This document shows positions 50,952 to 60,091 of a DNA stretch of 64,000 bases, piece after piece. The stretch spans positions 1 through 64,000 of the forward strand of contig NZ_BJWY01000011.1 of NCBI RefSeq assembly GCF_007990715.1, given 5' to 3'. The notes below the pieces were generated by a model that searched no databases, was not told the origin of the DNA, and saw nothing but the letters and a program-made list of their open reading frames with translations. Position numbers and translations under genes: made by a program. The DNA comes from Nocardia seriolae NBRC 15557. GTDB taxonomy: Bacteria > Actinomycetota > Actinomycetes > Mycobacteriales > Mycobacteriaceae. Position 1 is the stretch's first letter; every line of letters begins with the position of its first letter.

Positions 50952-52358
50952 ATGACCGAACAGAGTGCAGCGACCCGCCCGCTACGCATTGCGATCGTGG
51001 GCGCAGGACCGGCCGGTATTTACGCCGCCGACGCCTTGATGAAGTCCGATGCCCCCACCGGTTTCGACGGGGTGAGCATCGACCTCTACGAGCGCATGCC
51101 CGCGCCCTTCGGCCTCATCCGCTACGGCGTCGCGCCGGACCACCCGCGCATCAAGGGCATCATCACCGCCCTGCACAAGGTGCTCGACAAGGACTCGGTC
51201 CGCCTGCTCGGCAATAGCGACTACGGCGTCGACATCACCCTCGAGGACCTGCGTCAGTTCTACGACGCGGTCATCTTCTCCACCGGCGCCAATGCCGACC
51301 GCGCGCTGGAGGTTCCGGGCATCGACCTGGACGGCTCCTACGGTGCGGCCGATTTCGTGTCCTGGTACGACGGGCACCCGGACGTGCCGCGCACCTGGCC
51401 CCTGGACGCCGAGAAGGTCGCCGTGCTCGGCGTCGGCAATGTCGCCCTCGACGTGGCGCGCGTGCTCGCCAAGACCGGTGACGAACTGCTGCCCACCGAG
51501 ATTCCGCCGAACGTCTACGACGGTCTCAAGGCCAACAAGGCCCTCGAGGTGCACGTGTTCGGCCGCCGCGGCCCCGCCCAGGCCAAGTTCACCCCGCTCG
51601 AGCTGCGCGAACTCGACCACTCGCCGACCATCGAGGTCATCGTCGACCCCGAGGACATCGACTACGACGAGGGCTCCGAGGCCGCGCGCCGCCACTCCAA
51701 GCAGGTCGACATGATCTGCAATACGTTGGAGCAGTGGGCCATTCGCGATATCGGCGACCGCCCGCACAAGCTGTTCCTGCACTTCTTCGAGAACCCCTCG
51801 GAAATCCTGGGCGAAGACGGCAAGGTCGTGGGCCTGCGCACCGAGCGCACCCAGCTCGACGGCACCGGAAACTGCAAGGGCACCGGCGAATTCAAGGACT
51901 GGGACATCCAGGCCGTGTACCGCGCGGTCGGCTACCTGTCACAGAACATCCCGGCCCTGCCCTTCGACGACCAGGCCGGCACCGTCCCCAACGAGGCCGG
52001 TCGCGTGCTGGTCGACGAGGACGCCGACGGCTCCGACCGCTACGAGCCCGCCACCTACGTCACCGGCTGGATCAAGCGCGGCCCGGTCGGCCTCATCGGC
52101 CACACCAAGGGCGACGCCAACGAGACCATCGCCTGCCTGCTCGACGACGCCGCGAACTTCGTCCCGGCCGCCAAGCCGGAGCCCGAGGCCGTGACCGAGT
52201 TCCTCGAGGGCAAGGGCATCCCGTTCACCACCTGGGCCGGCTGGTACCGCCTCGACGCGCACGAGCGCGCGCTGGGCGAGCCGCAGGGCCGCGAGCGGGT
52301 CAAGGTCGTCGAGCGCGAGGACATGCTGGCCGCCTCCGAACCGGACAAGGTGCTCTGA
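50952..52358 (+). CDS. fprA: NADPH-ferredoxin reductase FprA
   Basis: A 468-residue adrenodoxin-reductase-type flavoprotein: FAD motif IVGAGPAGIYAADALMK at the N-terminus, YERMPAPFGLIRYGVAPDHP, NADPH motif VLGVGNVALDVARVLAKT, FGRRGPAQAKFTPLELREL and GWIKRGPVGLIGHTKGDANET near the end. It passes electrons from NADPH to ferredoxins that serve P450s and other enzymes. The ATG at 50952 follows GGAAGA. An iron-box-like palindrome upstream hints at IdeR control, which is unusual for this gene and only inferred. Confidence 0.95.
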   Translation: MTEQSAATRPLRIAIVGAGPAGIYAADALMKSDAPTGFDGVSIDLYERMPAPFGLIRYGVAPDHPRIKGIITALHKVLDKDSVRLLGNSDYGVDITLEDLRQFYDAVIFSTGANADRALEVPGIDLDGSYGAADFVSWYDGHPDVPRTWPLDAEKVAVLGVGNVALDVARVLAKTGDELLPTEIPPNVYDGLKANKALEVHVFGRRGPAQAKFTPLELRELDHSPTIEVIVDPEDIDYDEGSEAARRHSKQVDMICNTLEQWAIRDIGDRPHKLFLHFFENPSEILGEDGKVVGLRTERTQLDGTGNCKGTGEFKDWDIQAVYRAVGYLSQNIPALPFDDQAGTVPNEAGRVLVDEDADGSDRYEPATYVTGWIKRGPVGLIGHTKGDANETIACLLDDAANFVPAAKPEPEAVTEFLEGKGIPFTTWAGWYRLDAHERALGEPQGRERVKVVEREDMLAASEPDKVL

Positions 52359-52425
52359 CCAGCTCGAATCCGCCTGTCGGACAAGGTTGTCCACACTTGT
52401 CACCGTTCTGAGGCATGCTGATCAC

Positions 52426-53298
52426 GTGTTCGATGCCCATCTCCACATCTTCGACCCGCGGTTTCCGCTGTCGGAGAACGAGGGCTACCTGCCCGACCCG
52501 TACACCATCGCCGACTATCGCAAGCGGATGTCCCGCTTCGATATCGACGGTGGCGCGGTGGTCAGCGGGTCGTTCCAGGGCACCGATCAGAGCTACCTGC
52601 TGGCGGCCCTCGACGCGCTCGGCGAGGGCTGGGTGGGGGTCACCATGCTGTCGGTGGACGCGCCCGACAAGCAGATCATCGAGCTGAACCGGGCCGGGGT
52701 CCGTGCGATCCGGTTCAATCTCAAACGCGCGGGCGGCGATATCGTCGGCCTGACCATGCTGGCCCTGCGTGCCTACGAGCTGGCGGGCTGGCATGTGGAG
52801 CTGTACATCGACGGGTCCATGCTCGGCTCGCTGGAACCGGTCATCACCAAACTGCCCAAGCTGTCCATCGACCACATGGGCATGTCCGACGAGTGCCTGC
52901 CGTACCTGCTCAACCTGGTCGATCGCGGGGCCAAGGTGAAGGCGTCGGGCTTCGGGCGAGTGTCGATGAATGTCGGCTCGGCACTGCGCAAGATCCACAC
53001 CGTCAATCCCGAGGCGCTCATGTTCGGCACCGATCTGCCGGGCACCCGCGCCGGGCGGCCCTTCCGCGATACCGACCTATCGGTCATCGCCGATGCCGTC
53101 GGCTCCGACCTGCACCGCGTCCTCGAGGACAATGCCCGCGCCTTCTACGGCCTGCCCGTCAAGGACCGGTCCTTCGAGGACCCGAACCCGACCGTGCGGA
53201 TGGCCGTCGGCGAGCTGCCCACCCTGCGCCTGCCGCGCTCGGAGCTGCCCAAACCACCCCCGCCGGACACCTTGCCGCTGCCCATCGTCGACCACTGA
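52426..53298 (+). CDS. Amidohydrolase-2 family protein
   Basis: A 290-residue TIM-barrel metal-dependent hydrolase of the LigI/2-pyrone-4,6-dicarboxylate lactonase group. FDAHLHIFDPRFPL supplies the HxH metal ligands, LSIDHMGM a later His and FGTDLPGTR the catalytic Asp. The GTG at 52426 places FDAHLHI at the very N-terminus as in relatives; no ribosome binding site, so it may be leaderless. The C-terminal 40 residues are Pro-rich. The substrate (lactone or aromatic breakdown product) is unknown. The next gene starts about 110 bases downstream on the same strand. Confidence 0.85.
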   Translation: MFDAHLHIFDPRFPLSENEGYLPDPYTIADYRKRMSRFDIDGGAVVSGSFQGTDQSYLLAALDALGEGWVGVTMLSVDAPDKQIIELNRAGVRAIRFNLKRAGGDIVGLTMLALRAYELAGWHVELYIDGSMLGSLEPVITKLPKLSIDHMGMSDECLPYLLNLVDRGAKVKASGFGRVSMNVGSALRKIHTVNPEALMFGTDLPGTRAGRPFRDTDLSVIADAVGSDLHRVLEDNARAFYGLPVKDRSFEDPNPTVRMAVGELPTLRLPRSELPKPPPPDTLPLPIVDH

Positions 53299-53407
53299 CC
53301 CGGTCCTGCCCACCCTGCCGCGAGAAACCGCGGGCGCGTTATTGTCATACCGTCAACACCGGACTGTGAGCCGGTGCGCAGGATTCGACGACGAACCGAG
53401 GTAGGGC

Positions 53408-54505
53408 GTGAGCACTCCATCCACCGCCAAGCAGGGCCCGCTCGCGGGCATCCGAGTAGTCGAACTGGCCGGCATCGGCCCGGGTCCGCACGCGGCGCTG
53501 CTGCTCGCCGATCTCGGCGCGGACGTGGTGCGGGTACAGCGCCCCGGCGGCTTCCCCGGCTTCATGGAGCGCCCGCAGTGGCGCGGCCGGACCATCGTCG
53601 AGGCCAACCTCAAGGATCCGGCCGACATCGAGAAGGTGCTCGGGCTGATCGAGAAGGCCGACGTGCTCATCGAGGGCTTCCGGCCCGGCGTCACCGAGCG
53701 CATGGGCCTGGGCCCCGACGCGGCGCTGGACCGCAATCCGCGCCTGGTCTACGGCCGCATGACCGGCTGGGGCCAGTACGGCCCCCTGGCCGATCGCGCC
53801 GGGCACGACATCAACTACATCTCGCTGACCGGCGTGCTGAATGCCATCGGGCGCAAGGGCGAACGCCCCGTCCCGCCGCTGAACATGGTGGGCGACTTCG
53901 GCGGCGGCTCCATGTTCCTGGTCTTCGGCGTTCTCGCCGCGCTGGTGGAGCGGCAGAGCTCGGGTAAGGGCCAGGTCATCGACTCCGCCATGATCGATGG
54001 CGCGCTTGCCCTCTCGCACATGATCTGGGGCATGAAGGGCATGGGCCTGTGGTCCGACGAGCGCGGCACCAACCTGCTCGACACCGGCATGGCCTTCTAC
54101 GACACCTACGAGACGTCCGACGGCAAGTACATGGCCGTGGGCTGCATCGAACCGCAGTTCTACGCGGAACTGCTCACCGGCCTGGAGATCTCGCCCGAGG
54201 GCCTGCCCCACCAGCTCGATCCGGCCGGTCAGGAGCAGTTGCGCAAGCTGTTCGCGGACAAGTTCAAGACCAGGACCCGCGACGAGTGGTGGGCGGTGTT
54301 CGAGCACACCGACGCCTGCACCACCCCGGTGCTGACCTTCACCGAGGCCGAACAGAATCCGCACATCCAGGCCCGCACCGGTCTCATCGAGATCGACGGC
54401 GTCGTGCAGCACGCCCCGGCCCCGCGCTTCTCGCGTACCCCGTCCGGCATCCCGACCCCGCCGCCGGACGCGGGCACCCCGATCGAAACCGTCTGGGCCG
54501 ACTGA
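53408..54505 (+). CDS. CaiB/BaiF family, alpha-methylacyl-CoA racemase-like
   Basis: A 365-residue class III CoA-transferase-fold protein. The racemase catalytic residues are present: His in AGHDINYISLTG, Asp in VGDFGGGSMFLV and Glu in GCIEPQFYAELL. It begins LAGIRVVELAGIGPGPHAAL. These fit AMACR/MCR, which epimerises 2-methylacyl-CoA, for example before beta-oxidation of methyl-branched or sterol side-chain acids. GTG at 53408. A palindromic terminator follows its stop. Confidence 0.92.
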   Translation: MSTPSTAKQGPLAGIRVVELAGIGPGPHAALLLADLGADVVRVQRPGGFPGFMERPQWRGRTIVEANLKDPADIEKVLGLIEKADVLIEGFRPGVTERMGLGPDAALDRNPRLVYGRMTGWGQYGPLADRAGHDINYISLTGVLNAIGRKGERPVPPLNMVGDFGGGSMFLVFGVLAALVERQSSGKGQVIDSAMIDGALALSHMIWGMKGMGLWSDERGTNLLDTGMAFYDTYETSDGKYMAVGCIEPQFYAELLTGLEISPEGLPHQLDPAGQEQLRKLFADKFKTRTRDEWWAVFEHTDACTTPVLTFTEAEQNPHIQARTGLIEIDGVVQHAPAPRFSRTPSGIPTPPPDAGTPIETVWAD

Positions 54506-54526
54506 TTTCCGCCGAACGGCCGAACA

Positions 54527-54550
54527 CCCCCTGTGGAATTCCACAGGGGG
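54527..54550. terminator. Terminator after the racemase gene
   Basis: CCCCCTGTGGAA and its complement form a 24-bp palindrome, followed on the plus strand by CGTTGACTTTTCC, between convergent stops at 54505 and 54579. Confidence 0.75.
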
Positions 54551-54578
54551 CGTTGACTTTTCCGATGCGGCGGGAGGA

Positions 54579-55121
54579 TCAGGCCTCGGGGGCGACCAGC
54601 TGGATGTCGAGCTCGATGGCGATCTTGTCGCTGAGCATGGCGTTGGGCATACCCGGCGCGACGCCGAAGTCGCTGCGCTTGATCGACCCGGTGGCGTAGA
54701 AACCCGCGTGCGGCTTGTTGTCCTGCGGGAAGACCTGCACGCCGCCCCACGCGACCGCGAGGGTGACGGGCTTGGTGATGCCGCCGATGGTGGCCTCGCC
54801 GGTGACCTCGAACTCCTCGGCCAGGGCGACCGGCTCGGGGACGCGGAAGGTCAGGTGCGGGCGGTTGGCGATATCGAGGATGTCGGCGCTGCGGACGTGG
54901 CCGTCGCGCATCTCGTTGCCGGTGTCGAAGGAGTCGAAGTAGATGGTGGCCTCGATGGCCGCCTCGCCGGCTTCGTTCACGACGAAACCGGTCTCGAAGC
55001 GGTTGAAGCGGCCGCGGACCTTGGAAATGCCCAGGTGCTTCACGGTGAAGCTGACCGAGGAGTGGTTGGCGTCGAGGGTCCAGGCGCCGGGGGCGAGGGT
55101 GGTCTGCTCGGAAGTCGTCAT
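54579..55121 (-). CDS. YceI family protein
   Basis: A 180-residue lipocalin-like YceI protein lacking a signal peptide. W-TLDANHSSVSFTVKHLGISK and VRGRFNRFETGFV at the N-terminus, FDSFDTGNEMRDGHVRSAD and GEATIGGITKPVTL are typical. The fold binds polyisoprenoid (ubiquinone-like) lipids. It is divergent from an XRE regulator with a shared inverted repeat between them. Physiological role not known. Confidence 0.9.
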   Translation of the reverse strand: MTTSEQTTLAPGAWTLDANHSSVSFTVKHLGISKVRGRFNRFETGFVVNEAGEAAIEATIYFDSFDTGNEMRDGHVRSADILDIANRPHLTFRVPEPVALAEEFEVTGEATIGGITKPVTLAVAWGGVQVFPQDNKPHAGFYATGSIKRSDFGVAPGMPNAMLSDKIAIELDIQLVAPEA

Positions 55122-55136
55122 ACCGGGAGATTAAGT

Positions 55137-55169
55137 GGACCGAGGTCCGATTAACCAGCCCGTGGTTAT
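55137..55169. promoter_or_regulatory. Operator-like repeats between yceI and XRE gene
   Basis: GGACC-GA-GGTCC (55137-55148) and TTAACCA-GCCCG-TGGTTAT (55151-55169) are two consecutive dyads in the 101-base divergent region. Likely binding sites of the adjacent XRE-type regulator. Confidence 0.5.
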
Positions 55170-55222
55170 CCGGGGACTGGCCGGGCGCGGATAACGGGAC
55201 CGGGACCAGGCATTATGGAGAG

Positions 55223-56044
55223 GTGTCCCGTTCCGAGTTCGCCGAGTTCCTGATCGCGCGCCGCGCCCAACTGCAACCCGAAGACGTCGGGCTGCCGTCC
55301 GGCCGCCGACGGCGCACGCCCGGGCTACGCCGCGAAGAGGTCGCCGCACTCGCCGGCGTCAGCGCGGACTATCTGGCCCGATTGGAGCAGGGCCGCGACA
55401 CCAATCCCTCCACCGCCGTCCTGGTCGCGCTCGCGGATGCCTTGCGGCTCAACGAGATCGAGAAGCACCACTTCGGCAAGCTGGCGCTCGGCCTGGAGCA
55501 GAAGGCCAGCTGCCCGGCCGCCGGGCAGGCCCGCGAGCAGGTCTCCGAGACCATCCAGGCGGTCATCGACGCGCTGCAGCCGACGCCCGCCTTCGTGCTC
55601 GGGCGCTGGCTGAACCTGCTGGCCGGGAACCCCGCCTTCCAGGACTTCGCCGCACCGCTCGGCATGTTCGAGGAGGAGTCGCACGGCAATTTCGCCAACT
55701 ACGTCTTCGCCCACCCGACCGCCCGGAAGGTCTTCCTGAACTGGGAAGTCGCCGCCGACATGGCCGCCTCGTCGCTGCGTACGGTGGTCACCCGCTTCCC
55801 GGACGATCCGTCCGTGCAGGCCGTCATCACCATGCTGAGCCGCTACCCGGAGTTCGAGCAGCGCTGGCGCGAACACCGGCTCAGCGATTTCCGGACCGTC
55901 GTGCTGCGGATTCAACACCCGGTTCAGGGTGAGGTGGAGGTCGAGGTGGAGACCCTGGATCCGGCCGCCGACCAGACCATCGTGGTCTGGCTGGTCGACC
56001 GCCGCCAGGCCCGCACCCCCGGATTGCGGCTGGTCAACGAATAA
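55223..56044 (+). CDS. XRE regulator with MmyB-like ligand domain
   Basis: A 273-residue regulator: N-terminal XRE helix-turn-helix at about residues 5-75 (TPGLRREEVAALAGVSADYL and RLEQGRDTNPST) and the C-terminal MmyB-like (MLTR) domain with WLNLLAGNPAF, a PAS-like pocket that binds fatty acids or antibiotics in relatives. GTG at 55223. Divergent from the YceI gene with two dyads between, so YceI is a probable target. The C-terminus is short and acidic. Confidence 0.9.
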   Translation: MSRSEFAEFLIARRAQLQPEDVGLPSGRRRRTPGLRREEVAALAGVSADYLARLEQGRDTNPSTAVLVALADALRLNEIEKHHFGKLALGLEQKASCPAAGQAREQVSETIQAVIDALQPTPAFVLGRWLNLLAGNPAFQDFAAPLGMFEEESHGNFANYVFAHPTARKVFLNWEVAADMAASSLRTVVTRFPDDPSVQAVITMLSRYPEFEQRWREHRLSDFRTVVLRIQHPVQGEVEVEVETLDPAADQTIVVWLVDRRQARTPGLRLVNE

Positions 56045-56109
56045 AACCCGCAGGTTCCGGCGCTTTCGTTAACCCTGCCCGGGCCGCCGCGGAGAACTAC
56101 AGTTGAGCC

Positions 56110-58714
56110 ATGGCTCGGAATTGGCCGATGGTCGAACGGGAGAGCGAACTCGAATCGATCAGGTCGGCGCTCACCGGCGACGACTTCGTCGGGGCGGTGC
56201 TCACCGGCGACGCGGGGGTCGGCAAAACCACAGGCCACCGCCGCCGTCCGAGGAAACATTCGCTGGGTCGCGGGGACCGAATCCGCCCGCAGCATTCCGC
56301 TCGGGGTCTTCGCGCACATGGTGGGGGTGTACACCGCCCACGATCCGGTGACCTTCATGGCGGCCGCGCGGGAAGCGCTGCTCGCCGACGGGCACACCAT
56401 CATCGGCGTCGACGACGCACATCTGCTGGATCAGCTCTCGGCCACCCTGCTGCTGCAGCTGGCCATCGACCGCGCCGCCCACATCGTGTGCACCGTGCGC
56501 AGCGGGGTGCAGGTGCCCGACGCGGTGACCTCGCTGTGGAAGGACGGGCACCTGCTGCGCATCGATTTGAAACCGTTCACACAAAGGCAGAGCGTGGAAT
56601 TGGTGGAATCGATGCTGGGCGGGCAGCTGGAGGGGTTCACCGCCAACCTGATGTGGGAATCCTCCGGGGGCAACGCGCTTTTCCTGCGGCACCTGGTCGA
56701 CGGCGCGCTGGAGGCCGGGACGCTGCGTCAGGTCAACGGGGTGTGGCAGTTGCGCGGGCGCGCGGCGGTGACCTCGGAATTGGCCGCGCTGCTGGAGGAT
56801 CGGGTGGAGCAGCTGCCCGACTCGGTGCTGCGGGTGCTGGAGCTGCTGACCTTCTGCGAACCCATCGATCTGGATGTGCTGTCCGAGATCGCGGGTGAGG
56901 AGGCCGTCGAATCGGCCGAAACCCGCGGGCTCATAAGGATTGTCGAGAACAGCCACCAGCTGCTGGTGCGGTACAACCACCCGCTGTTCGGGGAGGTGAT
57001 CCGGCGGCGGCTGGGCATCGCGTCGGCGCGGCGGCTGCGCGGGCGGCTATACTCGGCGCTCAAGGATCGGCCCATCAATTCCGCCTACGAGCGCATCCGG
57101 CTGGCCGAATTGGCCTTGGACAGTGACAAATCCGCGGATCTGGAGCTGTTCGAGGCGGCCGCCGCCGACGCCATCGCACTGGCGAATCTGCCACTGGGAG
57201 AACGGTTCGCGCGGGCGGCGGTGGAACGGCGGGGCGGCATCGAGGCAGCGGATCTGCTGGCGCGGGCGCTGCTGTGGCAGGGCCATCGCATCGAGGCCGA
57301 GCGGACGCTGGCCGGATTCGATCCCGACCAGATGACCGAGGTGCAGCTGACCCGCTGGGGTACCACCCGGGTGTCGAACCTGCTGTGGTCCATGGGCGAC
57401 GCCGACCGCGCCGACGAGGTGCTGGCCTTGGTGCGCAGCCGGGTCTCGAATCCGAAACTCGTTGCGACACTGGATGGTCTGGCGTCCGCGTGCGCGGTCA
57501 ACGAGAACCGGATCGAGGAGGCGTTCAACCTCGCCGAACCCGTCATGTCCGCGCCGGACGCACCGCCGTGGGCGGTCTACTGGGCCGCGTTCGGCGGTGG
57601 GCTGGCACTGGCGCTCATGGGGCGCGGCGATGCGGCCCGGCAGTACGCGGCACACGGGCACGCCATCGAATCGCACATCGACAGCCTGAACAGTTTCATG
57701 TTCGCGCACGCCGAGGTGCTGGCGCTCACCTTCACCGGCGAATTCGAAACCGCACGGCGCTGCGCCAACAAGCCCTATCCGTTCTCGTCACCCGGCCAAT
57801 ACCTGGCCTGGGGCCTGGCCAAGATCCTGCAGGGCACCGTGGACGTGGCGCAGGGCCAGTTCCCACAGGGCATCGACAATCTGGAGCAGGCGCTCGCGGC
57901 GCTCACCTCCGAGGGCGCGGCGGCCTGGATGTTCCCGGCGCAATTGCGGCTCGCGGAGGCGTACGCGGCGCTCGGCCGGTCCGCCGATGCCGCGGAAGCC
58001 ATTGCGGCGGCGTCCTTCCGGGGCGGGCGGCACAGCGCCGTCTACGAAGCGCTGCTGGAACTGGCGCGGGCCATGCAGGCCGCGGCCGAAGGCACCGCGA
58101 CACCGGCCATCCGGCTCGCCATCGGGGCCGCGGATATGGCGGCCCGGTCGCATCAGCACGCCGTCGAGGCCATGGCGCTGCACACCGCGGCGCGCTTCGG
58201 CGATCACACCGTGGCAGGGCGGCTCGCGGATCTGGCCGCGCGCATCGACGGGCGGCTGGTGCAGGTGCAGGCCCGGCACGCGGTCGCGGTCGCCGCCCAC
58301 GACGGACCCGGATTGGATACCGCCGCAGCGGAATTCGAGAGCATCGGGGCCTTGCTCTCGGCTGCCGACGCGGCGGCACAGGCCGCCTCCGCACACGAGC
58401 GCGCGGGCGATCGCCGTCGCCTGCTGGAATCCGCCGCGACCGCGAACCGGCTGGCCGCGGCCTGCGGCGGGGCCTCGACCCCGGCGCTGCGGCAATCCGC
58501 GCAGCCCTTACCGCTGACGGCCCGGGAGCGGGAGATCGCGAATCTGGTTGCGGCCGGGCTGTCCAACCGGCAGATCGCCGACCGGCTGACGGTGTCGGTG
58601 CGGACCGTGGAGGGCCACCTCTACCGGGCGTGCATCAAGCTCGACGTCACCGACCGCGAGGCGCTGGCCGAACTCATGCGCGGCGGGACACATTCCAGCA
58701 AATCCGAGATTTAG
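56110..58714 (+). pseudogene. LuxR-family ATPase regulator, frameshifted
   Basis: A large LuxR regulator of the LAL type, broken by one extra base. From 56110 the frame reads VERESELESIRSALTGDDF and the Walker A region GDAGVGKTT, then fails; in another frame from about 56228 the same protein continues (ATAAVRGNIRWVAGTESARS, IPLGVFAHMVG, IIGVDDAHLLD as Walker B) to 58714 with the C-terminal helix-turn-helix PLTAREREIANLVAAGLSNRQ. The shift lies in the GGCAAAACCACAGGCC stretch (56221-56236), near an A4 run. It could be a real inactivating mutation, a programmed shift or a sequencing error. The GTG at 56318 lacks the P-loop, so an active shorter product is unlikely. Confidence 0.8.
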
Positions 58715-58720
58715 TCGCGA

Positions 58721-58747
58721 CAGGTAGATCGGAATCCGATCTACCTG
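58721..58747 (+). terminator. Terminator after the LuxR gene
   Basis: CAGGTAGATCGG-AAT-CCGATCTACCTG, a perfect 12-bp stem seven bases after the stop. Confidence 0.75.
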
Positions 58748-58843
58748 CAAATTGTGCGAAATCTCTCAAGCATCACCGTCAAACTCCCCGACGAGCAAAA
58801 GGGACTAGAGCAACCAGCTCTCAATCAGTTAACATGCCGCGAA

Positions 58844-58867
58844 GTGTGAGCCTCCCGAGGCTCACAC
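58844..58867. promoter_or_regulatory. Leader hairpin before the first exported paralogue
   Basis: GTGTGAGCCTC-CC-GAGGCTCACAC, a perfect 11-bp inverted repeat with a 2-base loop, 41 bases before the GTG at 58909. It may be an operator or leader structure. Confidence 0.45.
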
Positions 58868-58908
58868 GGGGGAAGTCGGGAAAATCTGATGAGGGTGGTG
58901 TTTTCGAC

Positions 58909-59817
58909 GTGGCTCGTCGGCATCTAGAAGCGAATACCGGCGTGCTCCGACACGCCATCCGTCCCGCCGTCGGCATCCTGCCGCTGACCCTGGCCATCGC
59001 CTGCGCCTCGGTCGCCCAGGCCGTTCCGCAGCCGGGGGTGACGACCAGCCCCGCCCAGCCGGGCACCAGCTCGTCCCCGGCCCAGCCCGGGACCACCATC
59101 ACCCCGGCCGCACCCCAGTCCGCGCCGCAGGCCGACTACGCGGTGCCGCAGAACCACCGGCCGGTCCCGGTCGAGACCGAGCCCGCCCCCGCCATCGACT
59201 GGCAGACCTTGCACGCGCCCGAGCCCGTCGAGCCGGTCGCCCCCATCGCTCCCCCGCCCCGCACCCTGCGCATCGGCGACTTCTACACGCCGGCCCCGGA
59301 TGAGGTGCCGGACGAGATCCTCAACCCGGTCAACGACTTCTCCGCCGATGCCGAGGCGAACGTCTCGACGACTCTGCAGTCGGTCGGCATCAACCCGTCC
59401 CGTTCCGACAAGATCGCCGCTGCCACCGCGGCCGGTGTGGTCGTCGGCGCCGCGGCAGTCGGTATTCCCGCCGCGCTCGGCGGTGCCGCGGTCGGCGGTC
59501 TGGTCGGCGGCATCGTGGGAGCCGGAGTCGGTGCGGGCATCGGTGCCGGCATCGGTGTCGCCGTCGTCGCGGCTACGGCAGCCGCCGCGGGCATCGCCAC
59601 CAGCGGCATCGGTGCCGCCATCGCGGCCCCCGAAGCCGTGCCGGTCATCGGCGGTGGTGCGTTGATCGGTCTCGGCGTCGGCACAGTGGCCGGTGGGCTC
59701 GCGGGCGCCGCGCTGGGCGCCGCGGTGGCCGGGATTCCGGCGGCAGTGCTCGGCGGCGTAGGAGGCGGCGTCATCGGCGCGGCCATCGGCGGAGCCGACC
59801 TCGGCGGCGTCTTCTGA
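58909..59817 (+). CDS. Ala/Gly-rich exported protein, paralogue 1
   Basis: A 302-residue protein of unknown function. An N-terminal signal peptide (RPAVGILPLTLAIACASVAQ) is followed by a Pro-rich stretch with repeated QPGT motifs, a central block (DWQTLHAPEPVEPV, IAPPPRTLRIGDFYTPAPDE, INPSRSDKIAA), and a long Gly/Ala domain with glycine-zipper repeats (GAGVGAGIGAGIG) that may insert into or associate with a membrane. The same central and C-terminal layout occurs in the gene at 60092. GTG at 58909 chosen because the two paralogues align there (VARRH / VGRRH) after GGTGGTG-like sites. Confidence 0.75.
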   Translation: MARRHLEANTGVLRHAIRPAVGILPLTLAIACASVAQAVPQPGVTTSPAQPGTSSSPAQPGTTITPAAPQSAPQADYAVPQNHRPVPVETEPAPAIDWQTLHAPEPVEPVAPIAPPPRTLRIGDFYTPAPDEVPDEILNPVNDFSADAEANVSTTLQSVGINPSRSDKIAAATAAGVVVGAAAVGIPAALGGAAVGGLVGGIVGAGVGAGIGAGIGVAVVAATAAAAGIATSGIGAAIAAPEAVPVIGGGALIGLGVGTVAGGLAGAALGAAVAGIPAAVLGGVGGGVIGAAIGGADLGGVF

Positions 59818-60091
59818 TTCGCCTCCTCCGGTCGAAGTAGCGCACCTCTGACCGCCCCGTCATCGACCGTGGTGCGGTGCCTGTCCACTCGGGCCGCCGG
59901 AAGTTCTGTGCCGCACAGCGTTCCGGAGCTGGCGCGCAAACTTCGCACCCCCGTTCGAGCGTATGACCTGCGAAAACTGAAATTCACGGCGCGGCGGGAA
60001 CGCCTTGCCCGCAGCCGGTGCGAATCACCGGCATCGATGGTCGGCCTTCGGGCCGTGAAACGAAATATGTTCGGAAGGTGGGTGTTTCGGC

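Noticed and set aside
56318..58714. Intact shorter LuxR protein starting at the GTG 56318
   Set aside because: The family-specific sequence continues upstream of 56318 in the same frame back to the P-loop, and the P-loop itself is in another frame, so the start would cut a conserved domain.
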